Origin: an uncultured Pelagibacteraceae bacterium
GTDB lineage: Bacteria; Pseudomonadota; Alphaproteobacteria; Pelagibacterales; Pelagibacteraceae
Length of the DNA stretch: 42,235 nucleotides
NCBI GenBank assembly: GCA_902520685.1
Contig: CABYPE010000007.1
Location: forward strand, 1 to 42,235
Direction of reading: 5' to 3'
Part shown: one piece after another, positions 18,452-28,038 of the stretch
Numbering within the stretch: position 1 is the first letter of the stretch
How the letters are laid out: the number at the start of each line of letters is the position of its first letter
Notes under the pieces: generated by a model
The model's database searches: none
What the model saw: only the letters and a program-made list of their open reading frames with translations
Told to the model about the DNA's origin: nothing
Position numbers and translations under genes: made by a program

Positions 18452-19456
18452 ATGAAAATCAAAAAACTTAAACCTTTATTAGTAAAAATTTTTAAAAAAA
18501 ATGGACTTAGTACTGACCATGCTTTAATTTCAGCTAACGCCTTAATAAATGCAGAATTAGTTGGTGCCTATGGTCATGGTTTATCAAGACTTAAAATGTA
18601 TTGTGATCGATTAAATAAAAAAGTAATCAATCCTAAGCCTAAAATTAAGATAAAAAAAATTTCTCAATCAATTTCACACATAGATGCTAATGATTGTATT
18701 GGATTTGTTGCTGGAGATATTGCTATCAAGACAGCCATCAAAAATGCAAAAAAAACTGGTATTGGGATGGTTGCTGTTAAAAACAGCGGTCACTATGGTC
18801 TTTCAGGATATTATGCTGAACAAGCTGTAAAAAAAAATTTGATAGCTATGGTCTATACAAATGCACCACCAGCAGTTGCTCCCTATGGTGCTTTAAAAAG
18901 TTTATTTGGTACAAACCCCATATGTTTTGGATGTCCAACAGGATCAAAAATTCCATTTATTTTAGATACTTCAATTTCTATGATTAATAGAGGAAAAATA
19001 AGAGTTGCTGCACGTAATAATCAAAAAATTCCTAAGGGTGTAGCATTAGATAAGTTTGGTAAACCAACAACAGATGCAAAAAAAGCCTTAGCAGGTGTTC
19101 AATTACCAATATCAGGATTTAGAGGATCTGGTCTTGCTTGGATGGTTGATATTTTAAGTGGTGTGTTAACTGGTGGTAATCATTCTGGTAAAGTAAAAGA
19201 TCCTTTTGATGATTTTTCAGGACCACAAAATATTGGTCATTTGTTTATCACATTTAAAACAAATTTATTTGTAAAAAATTTTAATAGTAGAGTTAAAAAT
19301 AACATAAAAACAATTAAAAGATTGCCAAAAATAAAAGGAATAAAAGAAATAATGTATCCTGGTCAAAATAAGTATAAAAGACTCAAAATGAACACAAAAA
19401 AAGAAATAGATATTTCTGGTGTTGTTAAAAAAGATTTAGAAATTCTCAAAAATTAA
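18452..19456 (+). CDS. Ldh-family (malate/L-sulfolactate-type) dehydrogenase
   Basis: GAYGHGLSRLKMYCDRLNK, VKNSGHYGLSGYYAEQAVKKNLIAMVYTNAPPAVAPYG, FGTNPICFG; next to Pta and HpsN-like genes. Confidence 0.85.
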   Translation: MKIKKLKPLLVKIFKKNGLSTDHALISANALINAELVGAYGHGLSRLKMYCDRLNKKVINPKPKIKIKKISQSISHIDANDCIGFVAGDIAIKTAIKNAKKTGIGMVAVKNSGHYGLSGYYAEQAVKKNLIAMVYTNAPPAVAPYGALKSLFGTNPICFGCPTGSKIPFILDTSISMINRGKIRVAARNNQKIPKGVALDKFGKPTTDAKKALAGVQLPISGFRGSGLAWMVDILSGVLTGGNHSGKVKDPFDDFSGPQNIGHLFITFKTNLFVKNFNSRVKNNIKTIKRLPKIKGIKEIMYPGQNKYKRLKMNTKKEIDISGVVKKDLEILKN

Positions 19457-19461
19457 TCCTT

Positions 19462-20373
19462 ATGCTTTCAAATAAAGAAATTATTTGTCCAGTAAATTTA
19501 TTAAATGTGGCCCATAAAAAAAAGGGCGTTAAAGCTGGGATAGTAAATGCTGGCAAACCTTTACCAATGTTATCTGTTCAAGATGCAGTAAATGAAAATT
19601 TGATTGAGCCAATTTTTATTGGTGATGAAAAAGAAATATTAAGATGTGCAGAGGATTTAAAATGGAATATTTCAAAATATGAAATTATTCATGAACCAGT
19701 TGAAAATAATACTGCAGCTATCGCAGCAAAATTAGCGAGTGAAAAAAAAGTTAAGATAATAGTTAAAGGTCATATTCACACTGATGTGCTTATGAAAGAA
19801 GTTTTAAAAAGAGAATATGATTTATTAGGAAAAACTCGATTAAGTCATATTTGGCATATGACGATTGACAAAGAAGATAAGCCCTTAATTATTACTGATG
19901 GAGCTTTAAATGTTTTACCAAACTTAAAAACAAAAATGCATATCTTAAAAAATGTTATTAATTTTTCAAATAGAATTGGTATTGAAAGACCCAAAGTAGC
20001 TGTTCTTTCAGCGACTGAAGAAGTTTTAGATAGTGTTCCAAGTTCAAAAGATGCTGAAGAATTGACGAAACTTGCTAAAAAAGAAAATTTAAGTGCTGAT
20101 GTATTTGGCCCTCTAGCTTTTGATAATAGTATTTCAAAAAAATCAGCTGCAATTAAAGGAATTAAAAATGATGTTGCTGGAATGGCAGATGTTTTATTAG
20201 TGCCGAGTGTTGAAACAGGAAACGGTTTAGTAAAAATGTTAATTTATTTTTCGGGAGCGTGCGCTGCAGGAGTTGTTGTTGGTGGGAAAGTTCCAGTTGT
20301 AATAACAAGTCGCTCAGATGAAGCTCAAGCAAGATTAGCATCTATTGCAGCTGCAGTTGTTGCTTTAGATTGA
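19462..20373 (+). CDS. pta: Phosphate acetyl/butyryltransferase family protein (short Pta type)
   Basis: IFIGDEKEI, VKGHIHTDVLMKEVL, GMADVLLVPSVETGNGLVKMLIYFSGACAAGVVVGGKVPVVITSRSD. Confidence 0.87.
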   Translation: MLSNKEIICPVNLLNVAHKKKGVKAGIVNAGKPLPMLSVQDAVNENLIEPIFIGDEKEILRCAEDLKWNISKYEIIHEPVENNTAAIAAKLASEKKVKIIVKGHIHTDVLMKEVLKREYDLLGKTRLSHIWHMTIDKEDKPLIITDGALNVLPNLKTKMHILKNVINFSNRIGIERPKVAVLSATEEVLDSVPSSKDAEELTKLAKKENLSADVFGPLAFDNSISKKSAAIKGIKNDVAGMADVLLVPSVETGNGLVKMLIYFSGACAAGVVVGGKVPVVITSRSDEAQARLASIAAAVVALD

Positions 20374-20467
20374 TTTTAAATAAAAATTAACTATTTTTTT
20401 AAATTCTTGATTGAATTAAAAGAACTTATACTTTAAATACTTCTCAATAAATCAGGGGAAACAATCA

Positions 20468-21754
20468 ATGGCAATAATATACTTAAAAAAATCACCAAAA
20501 ACTTCGTCGACAGATGACTCTAAAACTACAGAAATAGTAAAAAATCTTCTAAAAGAAATTGAAACTTCAAAAGAGGAAGCTTGTATTAGCTTAACAAAAA
20601 AATTTGATAAATATGATGGTGAGATAGTTGTTTCAAAAGAGAAAATTGAAAAAATTAAAAAAGAATTAGATCAAAAAACAAAAGATGATATTCAATTTTC
20701 TCATGAACGAGTAAGAAAATTTGCAGAAGCACAATTAAAAAATTACGGTCAAGATTTTGAAGTTGAATTATCTCCAGGATTATACGCTGGTCAAAAATTA
20801 ATACCCGTTAACACAGCCGGATGTTATATACCTGGTGGAAGATATGCTCACATTGCATCAGCAGTAATGAGTGTAACAACAGCCAAAGTGGCTGGAGTTA
20901 AAAACATCATTGCGTGTAGTCCCCCTAAAGAGGATGTGGGTGCTCATCCTGCGATTATTTATACTGCTGATTTATGTGGTGCAGATGTAATATTAAATTT
21001 AGGCGGAGTTCCAGGTATTGCCGCTATGACAAATGGTTTATTCAAAAATCCTCCAGCAGACATTTTAGTAGGGCCAGGAAATCAGTTTGTTGCTGAAGCA
21101 AAAAGAATTTTATTTGGAAAAGTTGGTATTGATCTATTTGCAGGCCCAACAGAAATAGCGGTCATCGCAGATGAAAAAGCTGATGCCGAAATGGTTGCTG
21201 TTGACTTAGTTGGTCAGGCTGAACATGGATATAACTCTCCTGCATGGTTGTACACTACAAGCAAAAAAATAGCTGAAGCAGTAATGAAAAGAGTTCCTGA
21301 ACTAATTAATGAATTACCTGAAATACCTAGGACTAGTGCTGAGGCTGCCTGGAGAGATTATGGTGAAGTTATCCTATGTGATACTGATGAAGAAATGGCG
21401 ACTATAAGCGATGAATATGCGCCTGAACATTTAGAGGTTCAAACACAAAACCTTGAATGGTTTCATAAAAGATTAAAAAATTATGGTTCTTTATTTATAG
21501 GAGAGGAGACTACTGTTGCATATGGAGATAAATGCTCTGGTACAAACCACATACTGCCCACAAAAGGTGCGGGAAAGTATACAGGTGGTTTGTTTGTAGG
21601 TAAATTTATTAAAACTTTAAGTTTTCAAAGAATGACAAAAGAGTCCACTAAATCAGTTGGTGCAGCTTGTGCAAGAATATCAAGATATGAAGGCATGGAA
21701 GCTCATGCAAGAACAGGCGATATTAGACTTAGAAAATATGGATTTTCAAATTAA
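20468..21754 (+). CDS. hpsN: HisD-superfamily dehydrogenase resembling sulfopropanediol 3-dehydrogenase (HpsN)
   Basis: PVNTAGCYIPGGRYAHIASAVMSVTTAKVAGV, AAWRDYGEVILCDTDEEM, EHLEVQ, TVAYGDKCSGTNHILPTKGAGKYTGGLFVGKFIKTLSFQRMT, GMEAHARTGDIRLRKY; no his genes nearby. Confidence 0.8.
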   Translation: MAIIYLKKSPKTSSTDDSKTTEIVKNLLKEIETSKEEACISLTKKFDKYDGEIVVSKEKIEKIKKELDQKTKDDIQFSHERVRKFAEAQLKNYGQDFEVELSPGLYAGQKLIPVNTAGCYIPGGRYAHIASAVMSVTTAKVAGVKNIIACSPPKEDVGAHPAIIYTADLCGADVILNLGGVPGIAAMTNGLFKNPPADILVGPGNQFVAEAKRILFGKVGIDLFAGPTEIAVIADEKADAEMVAVDLVGQAEHGYNSPAWLYTTSKKIAEAVMKRVPELINELPEIPRTSAEAAWRDYGEVILCDTDEEMATISDEYAPEHLEVQTQNLEWFHKRLKNYGSLFIGEETTVAYGDKCSGTNHILPTKGAGKYTGGLFVGKFIKTLSFQRMTKESTKSVGAACARISRYEGMEAHARTGDIRLRKYGFSN

Positions 21755-21757
21755 AAA

Positions 21758-22486
21758 TTAATTTAAAATTTCTTTTCCATCTTCTTTTTTAATTTTATTT
21801 TTTTTATTTAAAGTCTCTTTCTTTTTTCTAATATTAATAAGATCTGCAAAATTATGATTTACATCTCTGTGTCCTGCCTCATCATCCCTGATAACTCTTA
21901 CAACATCTTTTAATGTGGCGTGTAAAGGTAAATTCCAATAGTTTATTGCAATTTCTGGAGCTGGTTGATCAGGTATGGTTCCAGATTCAAGTTCATTTAA
22001 ATATTCTGTATAACTAATAACTGCTTCCTCTTCAAAATATCCAACTATCCTATGTGCAGTTCTTTGAGAAATTAAATAAATTAGAGCATAAGTAAAAATG
22101 AATATAAATTGAGCAATCATTATAATTAATCTTTCGAAAGCAGTTGGTTTTGCGATATGAATGAAAGTCATTAAATGCATTCTTTCATTTTCTGCCTCTT
22201 CTAATAATATTTTAATCCAACCCTTGTCATCTTCAATTTTTCTAAGAGATTTTAAATGTATTAACATACCAGCAACCATACCAGGTACTGCAGCGACTGT
22301 TTCGAGAACCACAGCTCTATGTCCATACCTTTTTTTAAAAAAAGTGTCAGCTAAAATTCTTAAAAATTTAGTGAAAGACAAGGCAACTTTGTCACTTAAA
22401 TTTTTTGGTTCGAAATGTTTTTTTAATTTACTCATAATTTTAAAATAGTTACTGATTGAAATTTTAACATGTGCCATAGTTGACAC
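21758..22486 (-). CDS. aox: Alternative oxidase (AOX), di-iron ubiquinol oxidase
   Basis: [54 protein letters not shown]: the four diagnostic AOX motifs. Confidence 0.93.
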   Translation of the reverse strand: MSTMAHVKISISNYFKIMSKLKKHFEPKNLSDKVALSFTKFLRILADTFFKKRYGHRAVVLETVAAVPGMVAGMLIHLKSLRKIEDDKGWIKILLEEAENERMHLMTFIHIAKPTAFERLIIMIAQFIFIFTYALIYLISQRTAHRIVGYFEEEAVISYTEYLNELESGTIPDQPAPEIAINYWNLPLHATLKDVVRVIRDDEAGHRDVNHNFADLINIRKKKETLNKKNKIKKEDGKEILN

Positions 22487-22499
22487 TAAAAAATGTTAT

Positions 22500-23117
22500 T
22501 TATCTAAGAAAATAGATGGTCTCATTGATTATATAAATAGTCAAAAGCGACATAAAACCAATTATGAATAAATTAATAAATTTCCAAATTTTATCATTTT
22601 GAGCATATTTTGAAAAATAAGTAGACATATAACCTAATAAAAAAAAGAAAATAAAAGATGCAATAGAAGCACCAACTCCAAAATATATTTTTTCTTCTAG
22701 TAAAAAGTTTTTTGAAAAATTACCTAAAAAGAAAACAGTATCAGAATATACATGTGCATTTAAATATGTAAAACCAAGTGTCTTAAGTGATATTTCTATT
22801 TTGGATGCATCTTTTGCTTCACTATTAAAACTTAAATTTGCTTTAATAGATTTTATTTTTGAAAAAACAAAATAAATTAAAAAAATTATTAATAATATAT
22901 TTAAGATAAATTCTATGAATAAATTAAAATATTGATGAAAAAAATAAAAAAGGAGAATTCCTATAAATATTAAAATTAAATCCGATAACGAACAAATCAA
23001 ACAAACTAAAAATACATATTGTTTCTTTAGTCCCTGCTCTATCACGAAAATATTCTGAGCGCCTATCGCTAGAATTAAGCTAAGCCCGGTAAAAAAACCT
23101 AATACCAGGTATTCCAT
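22500..23117 (-). CDS. LysE/ArgO-type amino acid exporter
   Basis: FFTGLSLILAIGAQNIFVIEQGLKKQYVFLVCLICSLSDLILI; six-TM pattern. Confidence 0.87.
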   Translation of the reverse strand: MEYLVLGFFTGLSLILAIGAQNIFVIEQGLKKQYVFLVCLICSLSDLILIFIGILLFYFFHQYFNLFIEFILNILLIIFLIYFVFSKIKSIKANLSFNSEAKDASKIEISLKTLGFTYLNAHVYSDTVFFLGNFSKNFLLEEKIYFGVGASIASFIFFFLLGYMSTYFSKYAQNDKIWKFINLFIIGFMSLLTIYIINETIYFLR

Positions 23118-23128
23118 CTAAAATTAGA

Positions 23129-23539
23129 TTATTCTGAATTTGCAGTTAAAGTTTTAATCTCTAAAATATTTTCGTTAGGGTCTTTGACAAAAAATGTCTC
23201 TTGCTCATATTTTGTGCCTTTAAATCTTAAATAAGGCTCATCATAATATTTGGCACCTTTCTCTTTTAATCTATTTTTTAACGTATCAAAATCTTTTCTT
23301 GATAAATGTACGCCAAAATGCGGAACAGAAACATTGCCCATATCAACATCATGTCTTTCACTGTCTAATTTATGATCACTTGCATGAAGGGTTAATTCAT
23401 TGCCCCAAAAATCAACATCGGCCCACTCTTGAGCTGAATTATCTAATCTACAGCCTAATGTTTCACTATAAAATTTTTTTGCAGTTTCTAAATCACCACA
23501 TGGTATGGCTAAATGAAAACAATTTGTATTTTTGTACAT
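23129..23539 (-). CDS. VOC/glyoxalase-bleomycin resistance family protein
   Basis: NCFHLAIPCGDLETAKKFYSETLGC ... GTKYEQETFFVKDPNENILEIK; AAAGGAG upstream. Confidence 0.88.
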   Translation of the reverse strand: MYKNTNCFHLAIPCGDLETAKKFYSETLGCRLDNSAQEWADVDFWGNELTLHASDHKLDSERHDVDMGNVSVPHFGVHLSRKDFDTLKNRLKEKGAKYYDEPYLRFKGTKYEQETFFVKDPNENILEIKTLTANSE

Positions 23540-23607
23540 TATTACTCCTTTAATAAATCTAATACATCATTATATATATGTCACTCATTTAATATCAAGT
23601 TGACAAA

Positions 23608-24183
23608 ATGTTTATGAACAATTTTTTACAATCCATAATTGATAGAGATCCAGCAGCTAAATCCAAGCTTAGTTTGATCTTAACTTATCCTGGAGTAAAA
23701 GCTGTATTTTTTCACAGAGCCGCTAATTTTTTTGCAAAAGCAAAATTTGATATTTTAGCAAGAATAATCTCACAATTTTCAAGATTTTTAACTGGTATTG
23801 AAATTCATCCTAAAGCAGAAATAGGAAAAAATTTATTTATCGACCACGGTATGGGAGTAGTGATTGGTGAAACATCTAAAATTGGTGATAATGTTACAAT
23901 TTACCATAATGTTACTTTAGGTGGGATTGCTCCAAGTATAAATTCTAATGATCAAAGAAATATAAAAAGACATCCAACCTTAGAAGATAATGTAGTTGTA
24001 GGTTCAGGTGCCCAAATACTAGGGCCTATTGTGGTTGGTAAAAATTCTTTGATTGGTTCAAATTCAGTTGTCACAAAAAATGTTATAGAAAAATCTGTAA
24101 TGGCTGGCATTCCTGCGAGAAGAGTTGGTGATGCTACTAAAGGATTTAAACCTTATGCAGTTACTGATGAAGAAAAAGAATAA
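23608..24183 (+). CDS. cysE: Serine O-acetyltransferase
   Basis: [44 protein letters not shown] hexapeptide repeats; followed by cysK. Confidence 0.95.
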   Translation: MFMNNFLQSIIDRDPAAKSKLSLILTYPGVKAVFFHRAANFFAKAKFDILARIISQFSRFLTGIEIHPKAEIGKNLFIDHGMGVVIGETSKIGDNVTIYHNVTLGGIAPSINSNDQRNIKRHPTLEDNVVVGSGAQILGPIVVGKNSLIGSNSVVTKNVIEKSVMAGIPARRVGDATKGFKPYAVTDEEKE

Positions 24184-25184
24184 TGAACAATATAAAAAAT
24201 AATTTTATTGACTCAATCGGCAACACCCCTCTTATAAAACTTAAAGGAGCTTCTGAAATTACTAGATGTAATATTTATGGAAAAGCTGAATTTTTAAATC
24301 CAGGAGGTTCCGTTAAAGATAGAGCAGCTTTAGCATTAATCAAAGATGCCCAAGAAAAAAAATTAATTTCTAAAGGTGGTATTGTGGTTGAAGGAACCGC
24401 TGGTAATACTGGTATTGGATTAGGTCTTTTGGGTAATTCTCTTGGCTATAAAACAATGATTGTAATGAATGATAATCAAACTCAAGAGAAAAAAGACACA
24501 ATAAGAAATCTTGGTGCTGAATTAAGATTAGTTCCTGCTAAACCTTATAAAGATGAAAATAACTTTGTAAAAATTGCTGGACGTTTAGCTGATGAATTAA
24601 GACCAACTAATAACAACGGTGTAGTTTGGGCAAACCAATTCGATAATACTGCTAATGCTAAGGGACATTATGAAGGTACTGGTAAAGAAATCTGGGAACA
24701 AACTGAAGGTAAAGTAGATGGATTTGTTTGCTCATCTGGAACTGGTGGGACAATATCTGGTGTAAGTAATGCTCTTAAAGAAAAAAATAAAGATGTGAAG
24801 ATTTATCTTTCAGATCCTAAAGGATCAGCGCTTTACAATTATATTAAGAATGGTGAATTAAAATCTGAAGGAGGTTCAATAACAGAGGGTATTGGATCAA
24901 GTCGAATAACAAAAAATTTTGAAAATGCTAAAATTGATGGTGCTTTTTCAATTGATGATCATGAAGCTCTACCTATTCTTTATGATCTAATTCAAAATGA
25001 GGGATTAAGCCTAGGTACAAGTTGTGGGATTAATATTGCAGGAGCAATTAGACTTGGAAAAGAATTAGGCCCAGGAAAAACTATTGTCACTATTCTTTGT
25101 GATAAGTCAGATAAATACAACTCTAAGATGTTTAACAAAAAATTTTTAGAGGAAAAAAAGCTACCTATCCCTAGTTGGCTATAA
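24183..25184 (+). CDS. cysK: Cysteine synthase
   Basis: GNTPLIKL, NPGGSVKDRAALALI, EGTAGNTGIGLGL, SSGTGGTISGV. Confidence 0.94.
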   Translation: MNNIKNNFIDSIGNTPLIKLKGASEITRCNIYGKAEFLNPGGSVKDRAALALIKDAQEKKLISKGGIVVEGTAGNTGIGLGLLGNSLGYKTMIVMNDNQTQEKKDTIRNLGAELRLVPAKPYKDENNFVKIAGRLADELRPTNNNGVVWANQFDNTANAKGHYEGTGKEIWEQTEGKVDGFVCSSGTGGTISGVSNALKEKNKDVKIYLSDPKGSALYNYIKNGELKSEGGSITEGIGSSRITKNFENAKIDGAFSIDDHEALPILYDLIQNEGLSLGTSCGINIAGAIRLGKELGPGKTIVTILCDKSDKYNSKMFNKKFLEEKKLPIPSWL

Positions 25185-25201
25185 TATCGCATAGCTGCTA
25201 T

Positions 25202-25225
25202 GTAACAAAACTGTTACTTTTTTTT
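25202..25225 (+). terminator. Rho-independent-like terminator after cysK
   Basis: gtaaca-aaac-tgttac stem-loop followed by 8 T. Confidence 0.6.
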
Positions 25226-25293
25226 CATATATTTAATTAACGTAAGAAAATTAAATGAAGATCGGAGGAGATCTTTATTTGAAAGGAGAAACT

Positions 25294-25686
25294 GTGCTAA
25301 TAAAAAAAACTTTAAAAATATTTGCTACTTACTGTACAGCAATTCTAATATCTACTTCATCTTTGGCTGGTATGAGTGACAACGATAAGTCCAAAGCTTG
25401 GGACTGTGTTGGTATTTATATGGCTAACTACTTTCTTCCATCTGGTGAAACATTTGAATACGCTATGAAAGAAAAATCCATATCAACTGTAAAAGTTTTA
25501 AAATCCTACGCTCTTGAAATAGGTATTCCAGAAAAGGAGTGGGATGAAGGAGTTAATAAAGCAGTAGATAAACATTATGGATCAAAATATGACAAAGCTA
25601 AAACTGATAAATGTCATTCTTACGTTGAAGCTTTAGTTCCTAATGGGGCTGAAAGAGTTAAAAAAGTAATCCAAACATTGTATTAA
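25294..25686 (+). CDS. Secreted small protein, unknown function, paralog of next gene
   Basis: GTG start after aaaggaga SD; signal peptide; ...DNDKSKAWDCVGIYMAN...; two conserved Cys. Confidence 0.75.
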   Translation: MLIKKTLKIFATYCTAILISTSSLAGMSDNDKSKAWDCVGIYMANYFLPSGETFEYAMKEKSISTVKVLKSYALEIGIPEKEWDEGVNKAVDKHYGSKYDKAKTDKCHSYVEALVPNGAERVKKVIQTLY

Positions 25687-25688
25687 TA

Positions 25689-26063
25689 ATGAAAAAAATA
25701 CTAACAGCCTTATTATTGATAATGACAAGTAGTATTACCTTTGCAGATATGAATGATAGTAACAAATCTAAAACAATAGAATGCACTGGAATTTATTATG
25801 CTAATAGTATGATCCCTCAAGGTGAACTTGAATTAGAAAAGATTGTTCACTCTTTTGCAGCTAAAAAGTTTTTAAATTCTTATTTGTTAAAGGAAGGTGT
25901 TAAGGAAGAAAAACTTAATGAAGAATTATTAAAAGTTGTCGATATTCGTTACGGTAAACCATATGAGGAAGAAACAACAAAAAAATGTGATGAATTTATC
26001 TTTAAATTAATTTCAGGATCTAAAGATGAAATCAAAAAAATAGCAGAGTCAGGAATATATTAA
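25689..26063 (+). CDS. Secreted small protein, unknown function, paralog of previous gene
   Basis: Signal peptide MKKILTALLLIMTSSITFA; DSNKSKTIECTGIYYAN...RYGKPYEEETTKKCDEF. Confidence 0.78.
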   Translation: MKKILTALLLIMTSSITFADMNDSNKSKTIECTGIYYANSMIPQGELELEKIVHSFAAKKFLNSYLLKEGVKEEKLNEELLKVVDIRYGKPYEEETTKKCDEFIFKLISGSKDEIKKIAESGIY

Positions 26064-26079
26064 TAAACAAGGAGAAAAA

Positions 26080-26364
26080 ATGGAAAAAGAAATGTTAGTA
26101 GTGGCTAAATTAAAAGAGGGTATGTTTGAAAAATTTATGGGTTTCATGCAATCGCCTGAAGGTTTAGCAGAAAGAGCTAAAGTTGCAGTAGTAGAAAAAA
26201 CTATTGGGACGGTAACCCCAGATAAAAGTACTGTAATGTTTAAGATATTTTGTACTGATGAACCTGCATTACATAAATTTATTGAAGGAACTGAAGTATC
26301 AAAACCTATCATGGATGCTGTTTTAGAAAGCTATTCGATCTATGATTTAACAAAAGTAAAGTAG
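26080..26364 (+). CDS. Small protein of unknown function, possible dimeric alpha/beta-barrel fold
   Basis: 94 aa ORF with AAGGAG SD; predicted beta-alpha-beta pattern. Confidence 0.75.
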   Translation: MEKEMLVVAKLKEGMFEKFMGFMQSPEGLAERAKVAVVEKTIGTVTPDKSTVMFKIFCTDEPALHKFIEGTEVSKPIMDAVLESYSIYDLTKVK

Positions 26365-26371
26365 GAGAAAT

Positions 26372-26662
26372 ATGAAAAATTATATAGTAACACACACTTT
26401 TAAATCAAAAGAAGCAAAAGCTAAAATGATAGAAGTTACTGGTTCAATGTCGATGGAAGATATGACTAAGGCAATGACAAGTGACAATGCAAAGTGTCAA
26501 ATGAGCTGGAATACGCCAGGTGATAACTTAACAATGTTTTGCTGGTGGAAAGGTACAGATCCAGATGCAATTAATAAACAATTAGAGTCTATGAATGATT
26601 TCTATGAACCTCACAAATTTGTTGAGTGTACAGATGATATTATAGATTTTAATGCTAAATAA
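26372..26662 (+). CDS. Small protein of unknown function, possible dimeric alpha/beta-barrel fold
   Basis: 96 aa ORF with AGGAG SD; TMFCWWKGTDPDAINKQLESM similar layout to preceding gene. Confidence 0.77.
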   Translation: MKNYIVTHTFKSKEAKAKMIEVTGSMSMEDMTKAMTSDNAKCQMSWNTPGDNLTMFCWWKGTDPDAINKQLESMNDFYEPHKFVECTDDIIDFNAK

Positions 26663-26696
26663 AAATACCTAAACTTTGACTCAATAAGGAGAAACA

Positions 26697-27008
26697 ATGA
26701 AAGTAATTTATACTAGAACAATGAGAGTGAAAGATGACGGTTTAGGAAAAGCAATGGAAATTGGAAAAGGATTAGCGGCGGTTAGAAAAAAACATTATCC
26801 TAACCATGATGTCTATTTTTCTTTTCAAATGGGTGGAGATCCAAGAACAATAAGAGAAACTTTAATTGGATCTATGTTTGAAGGTGATAATGACGCTGAC
26901 GCTAACATGTCTGCAGATCCTGAATATATAAAACTTCAAGAGCAATTAAAAGATGTTGCTATAGAAGGAACAATTGAAGATGAGATCAGACCGATCTTTA
27001 GTGAATAA
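26697..27008 (+). CDS. Small protein of unknown function
   Basis: 103 aa ORF with AAGGAG SD in the same series. Confidence 0.75.
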   Translation: MKVIYTRTMRVKDDGLGKAMEIGKGLAAVRKKHYPNHDVYFSFQMGGDPRTIRETLIGSMFEGDNDADANMSADPEYIKLQEQLKDVAIEGTIEDEIRPIFSE

Positions 27009-27035
27009 ATTTAACAAAGAATTAAGGAAATAGTA

Positions 27036-27452
27036 ATGATAGATAAATTTGGTGGAATATTTTACTTAGCAATTTTTATAATTCATTTTATAGGTTATGC
27101 TTTTTATGGATTTAGATGTGTTGTCCAAACTCAAACTTTTTTGGATAAATATGGGATCGATGCTACAGGCGCAGGTGTAGTTAGATTTTTTGGATGTTTT
27201 TTTATCGGTTCAACCTTAATGGCAATCTATGTCGGCTTTATAAGACCTAACGGCTTAGAAGCTGCTTGGGCATTCTTTAATTTAGTATTTTTACAAAACC
27301 TATGTGCTTTTATTGTTGGTTTTTATAGTACTAAAATAAATAAACTTGGACATACAGATAAAACTTCGGATGAAGCAATTTATGGCCCATTAGCGCATAC
27401 TATTTTAAGTGCTGTACTTTGTTACGGTTTAGATGATAAAATTTATATTTAA
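27036..27452 (+). CDS. Small integral membrane protein of unknown function
   Basis: 138 aa ORF with about 4 hydrophobic segments; AAGGAA SD. Confidence 0.75.
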   Translation: MIDKFGGIFYLAIFIIHFIGYAFYGFRCVVQTQTFLDKYGIDATGAGVVRFFGCFFIGSTLMAIYVGFIRPNGLEAAWAFFNLVFLQNLCAFIVGFYSTKINKLGHTDKTSDEAIYGPLAHTILSAVLCYGLDDKIYI

Positions 27453-27463
27453 CAGGAGAAATT

Positions 27464-27784
27464 ATGTCGATAATAGAAAAGATGACTAAAATAGTGAATG
27501 AAGGTAATACCGCTGGAGCAGAGGAATTAATACATGATGATTTTCAGTTTTTAATGCATGCATCAGGAAAAACTTTAACCAAAAAAGATGTTGTTGGTTG
27601 GGTTGGCATGAAAGATGTTAAAAAAAGTAATGTAAGAGTACTTTTTGAAAATGATGAAGTTGGTTTCGAACATGCTATGGTAACTTTTAATGATGGTAAT
27701 AAAGAAGCTGTAATGTCTTACTATAAGTTTAAAGATGGGAAAGTTGTTCACCAAGAAACAGGAGCTACAAAACTACCAAAATAA
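27464..27784 (+). CDS. NTF2/SnoaL-like protein
   Basis: 106 aa; EKMTKIVNEGNTAGAEELIHDDFQFLMHASGKTLTKKDVVGWV ... MSYYKFKDGKVVHQE. Confidence 0.75.
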   Translation: MSIIEKMTKIVNEGNTAGAEELIHDDFQFLMHASGKTLTKKDVVGWVGMKDVKKSNVRVLFENDEVGFEHAMVTFNDGNKEAVMSYYKFKDGKVVHQETGATKLPK

Positions 27785-27801
27785 AGTATAAGCTTTATTC
27801 A

Positions 27802-28023
27802 ATGTTTCCAAAAAAATATTCTAACCTTTTATTTATTCTAGTTATGGGTTTTGGTATGAGCTTACTTATGACCTTAATCATCACATATGTAAATACTGGA
27901 ATAGATAGTGGTTACTTTAATAGATTTTTAAAAGCTTGGGCTGTAGGGCTTCCTATTGCAATATCTACTGCTTTATTGGTTGGTCCCTTCGCAAAAAAGT
28001 TTGTAGATAAAATTACTAAATAA
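27802..28023 (+). CDS. DUF2798-like small membrane protein
   Basis: 73 aa, two TM; FGMSLLMTLIITYVNTGID..FLKAWAVGLPIAISTALLVGPFAKKFV. Confidence 0.75.
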   Translation: MFPKKYSNLLFILVMGFGMSLLMTLIITYVNTGIDSGYFNRFLKAWAVGLPIAISTALLVGPFAKKFVDKITK

Positions 28024-28038
28024 GCTTAACCTTATATT

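Noticed and set aside
20468-21754. Straight annotation as histidinol dehydrogenase HisD
   Set aside because: No his genes nearby, and the C-terminal AAWRDYGEV...YTGGLFVGKFIKT...GMEAHARTGD pattern fits HpsN better; still needs phylogeny
22161-22448. 95-aa + ORF antisense to AOX
   Set aside because: AOX motifs on the opposite strand explain the open frame
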